Source: Pleurodeles waltl
Taxonomy: Eukaryota; Chordata; Amphibia; Caudata; Salamandridae
Length of the DNA stretch: 64,000 bases
Assembly (NCBI RefSeq): GCF_031143425.1
Contig: NW_027150012.1
Location: 92,446 to 156,445 of the forward strand
Direction: 5' to 3'
Shown: positions 62,074-64,000 of the stretch, piece by piece
How the letters are laid out: each line of letters begins with the position of its first letter
Numbering within the stretch: the stretch's first letter is position 1
Program-made: the position numbers and the translations under genes
The notes under the pieces: generated by a model
The model's input: only the letters and a program-made list of their open reading frames with translations
What the model was told of the DNA's origin: nothing
Database searches by the model: none

Positions 62074-64000
62074 GTGACTTGTGTGGCTCGGACCAAGTTC
62101 TGTTACCCAGAATCTTTGCAACCTCAAAATTTGGCTAAAAAAACACATGTTCCTCACATTTCTGTGGCAGAAAGTTCTGGAATCTGAGAGGAGCCACACA
62201 TTTCCTTCCACCCAGCGTTCCCCCACGTCTCCTGGTAAAAATGATACCTCACTTGTGTGGGTAGGCCTAGCGCCCGCGACAGGAAACGCCCCAAAGCGCA
62301 ACGTGGACACAGCCACATTTTTGAAGGAAAACAGAGGTGTTTTTTGCAATGTGCCTACCTGTAGATTTTGGCCTGTAGCTCAGCCGCCACCTAGGGAAAC
62401 CTACCAAACCTGTGCATTTCTGAAAACTAGAGACCTAGGGGAATCCAAGATGGGGTAACTTGTGTGGCTCGGACCAGGTTCTGTTACCCAGAATCCTTTG
62501 CAAACCTCAGAATTTGGCTAAAAAAACACATGTTCCTCACATTTCTGTGGCAGAAAGTTCTGGAATCTGAGAGGAGCCACAAATTTCCTTCCACCCAGCG
62601 TTCCCCCACGTCTCCCGGTAAAAATTATATCTCACTTGTGTGGGTAGGCCTAGCGCCCGCGACAGGAAACGCCCCAAAGCGCAACGTGGACACAGCCAAA
62701 TTTTGAAGGAAAACAGAGGTGTTTTTTGCAAAGTGCCTACCTGTAGATTTTGGCCTGTAGCTCAGCTGCCACCTAGGGAAACCTACCAAACCTGTGCATT
62801 TCTGAAAACTACAGACCTAGGGGAATCCAAGATGGGGTGACTTGTGTGGCTCGGACCAGGTTCTGTTACCCAGAATCCTTTGCAAACCTCAAAATTTGGC
62901 TAAAAAAACACATGTTCCTCACATTTCTGTGGCAGAAAGTTCGGGAATCTGAGAGGAGCCACAAATTTCCTTCCACCCAGCGTTCCCCCACGTCTCCCGG
63001 TAAAAATGATACCTCACTTGTGTGGGTAGGCCTAGCGCCCGCGACAGGAAACGCCCCAAAGCGCAACGTGGACACAGCCACATTTTTGAAGGAAAACAGA
63101 GGTGTTTTTTGCAAAGTGCCTACCTGTAGATTTTGGCCTGTAGCTCAGCCGCCACCTAGGGAAACCTACCAAACCTGTGCATTTCTGAAAACTAGAGACC
63201 TAGGGGAATCCAAGATGGGGTGACTTGTGTGGCTCGGACCAAGTTCTGTTACCAGAATCCTTTGCAAACCTCAAAATTTGGCTAAAAAAAACACATGTTC
63301 CTCACATTTCTGTGGCAGAAAGTTCTGGAATCTGAGAGGAGCCACAAATTTTATTCCACCCAGCGTTCCCCCACGTCTCCTGATAAAAATGATACCTCAC
63401 TTGTGTGGGTAGGCCTAGCGCCCGCGACAGGAAACGCCCCAAAGCACAACGTGGACACAGCCAAATTTTTGAAGGAAAACAGAGGTGTTTTTTGCAAAGT
63501 GCCTACCTGTAGATTTTGGCCTGTAGCTCAGCCGCCACCTAGGGAAACCTACCAAACCTGTGCATTTCTGAAACTAGAGACCTAGGGGAATCCAAGATGG
63601 GGTGACTTGTGTGGCTCGGACCAGGTTCTGTTACCCAGAATCCTTTGCAAACCTCAAAATTTGGCTGAAAAAACACATGTTCCTCACATTTCTGTGGCAG
63701 AAAGTTCTGGAATCTGAGAGGAGCCACACATTTCCTTCCACCCAGCGTTCCCCCACGTCTCCTGGTAAAAATGATACCTCACTTGTGTGGGTAGGCCTAG
63801 CGCCCGCGACAGGAAACGCCCCAAAGCGCAACGTGGACACAGCCACATTTTTGAAGGAAAACAGAGGTGTTTTTTGCAATGTGCCTACCTGTAGATTTTG
63901 GCCTGTAGCTCAGCCGCCACCTAGGGAAACCTACCAAACCTGTGCATTTCTGAAACTAGAGACCTAGGGGAATCCAAGATGGGGTAACTTGTGTGGCTCG
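62074..64000 (+). repeat. Module units after cassette copy C, running off the window
   Basis: Units 62074 (F/H hybrid, as at 27637 and 32227), 62455 (Y), 62837 (R), 63220 (F) and 63602 (H) follow the order of 32227-34140, then the array continues past base 64000. Indels include AATCTTTGCAACC near 62113, AAATTTTGAAGG near 62699, TTACCAGAATCC near 63250 and an A8 run near 63287. Unit 63602 ends TGAAACTAG, unlike its relatives at 28782 and 33758. Confidence 0.85.

Larger units (their letters stand above)
1..64000 (+). repeat. Tandem satellite array, ~383 bp unit, ~167 copies
   Basis: The whole window is a head-to-tail array of one unit. Using the GTGACTTGTG motif as phase mark, units begin at 68, 451, 833, 1216, 1599, 1982, 2365, 2748, 3131 and so on to 63602, with 382-384 bp spacing nearly throughout. 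All copies run in the same direction. Landmarks in order within a unit are GTGACTTGTGTGG, GGTTCTGTTACCC, CCTTTGCAAACCTC, an A7 tract, TTCTGTGGCAGAAAG, GAGAGGAGCCAC, TTCCACCCAGCG, TAAAAATGATACC, the palindrome TAGGCCTA, a CpG-rich patch, a T6 tract, TGTAGCTCAGCC and two CCTAGG sites. No unique DNA interrupts it. Long homogenised arrays of this unit length are typical of eukaryotic satellite DNA; that assignment is inference. I do not recognise the family. A contaminating contig in another organism's assembly is possible. Confidence 0.98.

Noticed and set aside
97..63879. Minus-strand 82-codon frames, one per unit
   Set aside because: They lie opposite the other frames in the same satellite and have no start context or conservation beyond that of the DNA. 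They are a consequence of the unit sequence.
68..64000. Plus-strand 121-128 codon frames, one per unit, as a protein family
   Set aside because: They begin only with GTG, lack a plausible ribosome binding site, are broken by single-base indels and stops (for example TAG at 6886, TGA at 7987, TAG at 39748) and vary mainly at residue-changing positions. Variation follows CpG sites rather than codon third positions.
1..64000. CRISPR array
   Set aside because: The period is 383 bp with no short repeat and unique spacer pattern; the whole unit is conserved.
1..64000. Ribosomal RNA or histone gene repeat
   Set aside because: No conserved rRNA or histone sequence is present, and the unit is far too short.
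1..64000. An undescribed defence or mobile system hidden in the array
   Set aside because: I looked for unique segments, oppositely oriented copies and longer frames and found none. The whole window is satellite DNA.

Overview
The window is one uninterrupted tandem satellite array. A unit of about 383 bp is repeated head to tail, all copies in the same orientation, from base 1 to base 64000 (about 167 copies; the first and last are cut by the window edges). I see no unique sequence, gene, RNA gene, transposon insertion, microsatellite block or strand switch, and neither edge of the array is in view. Neighbouring copies differ at a few to about fifteen positions. Almost all unit lengths are 382 to 384 bp.

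No gene identifies the host. A long homogenised array with multi-unit higher-order repeats, together with many recurrent variants that are CpG to TpG/CpA changes, points to a eukaryotic genome with CpG methylation. A vertebrate is the most plausible guess and heterochromatin (pericentromeric, subtelomeric or interstitial satellite) the most plausible location. I cannot name the species or a known satellite family. If the source was filed as a prokaryote, contamination by eukaryotic satellite DNA is the first thing to test.

Layout by shared rare variants. 0.07-15.4 kb: related cassettes offset by 14, 15 and 16 units. 12.7-34.9 kb: a 12-unit cassette (about 4.6 kb) at 12702-17297, 23041-27636 and, shortened, from 29930, separated by a four-unit module that was itself duplicated (17298-20360) and a two-unit duplication (19978-21509). 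34.9-38.7 kb: a transition out of that family. 38.7-53.7 kb: a second family with a 19-unit offset (39116 versus 46390), an 8-unit tandem duplication (47538-50600 versus 50601-53665) and a two-unit duplication (41796-43327). 53.7-64 kb: two more copies of the first cassette, a diverged one (53666-57106) and a close one (58255-62073), about 35 kb from their relatives. Several units are hybrids marking exchange points.

Every unit contains a long open frame on each strand, and successive plus-strand frames overlap by 4 bp, which resembles an operon of small genes. I treat these frames as fortuitous: most variants change the residue, single-base indels and stops occur freely, and there is no plausible ribosome binding site. 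The biology visible here is satellite evolution (unequal exchange, nested amplification, CpG decay) plus possible structural signals within the unit: a split inverted repeat, a near-dinucleosomal length with A/T tracts about half a unit apart, and a weak Pol III A-box-like motif.
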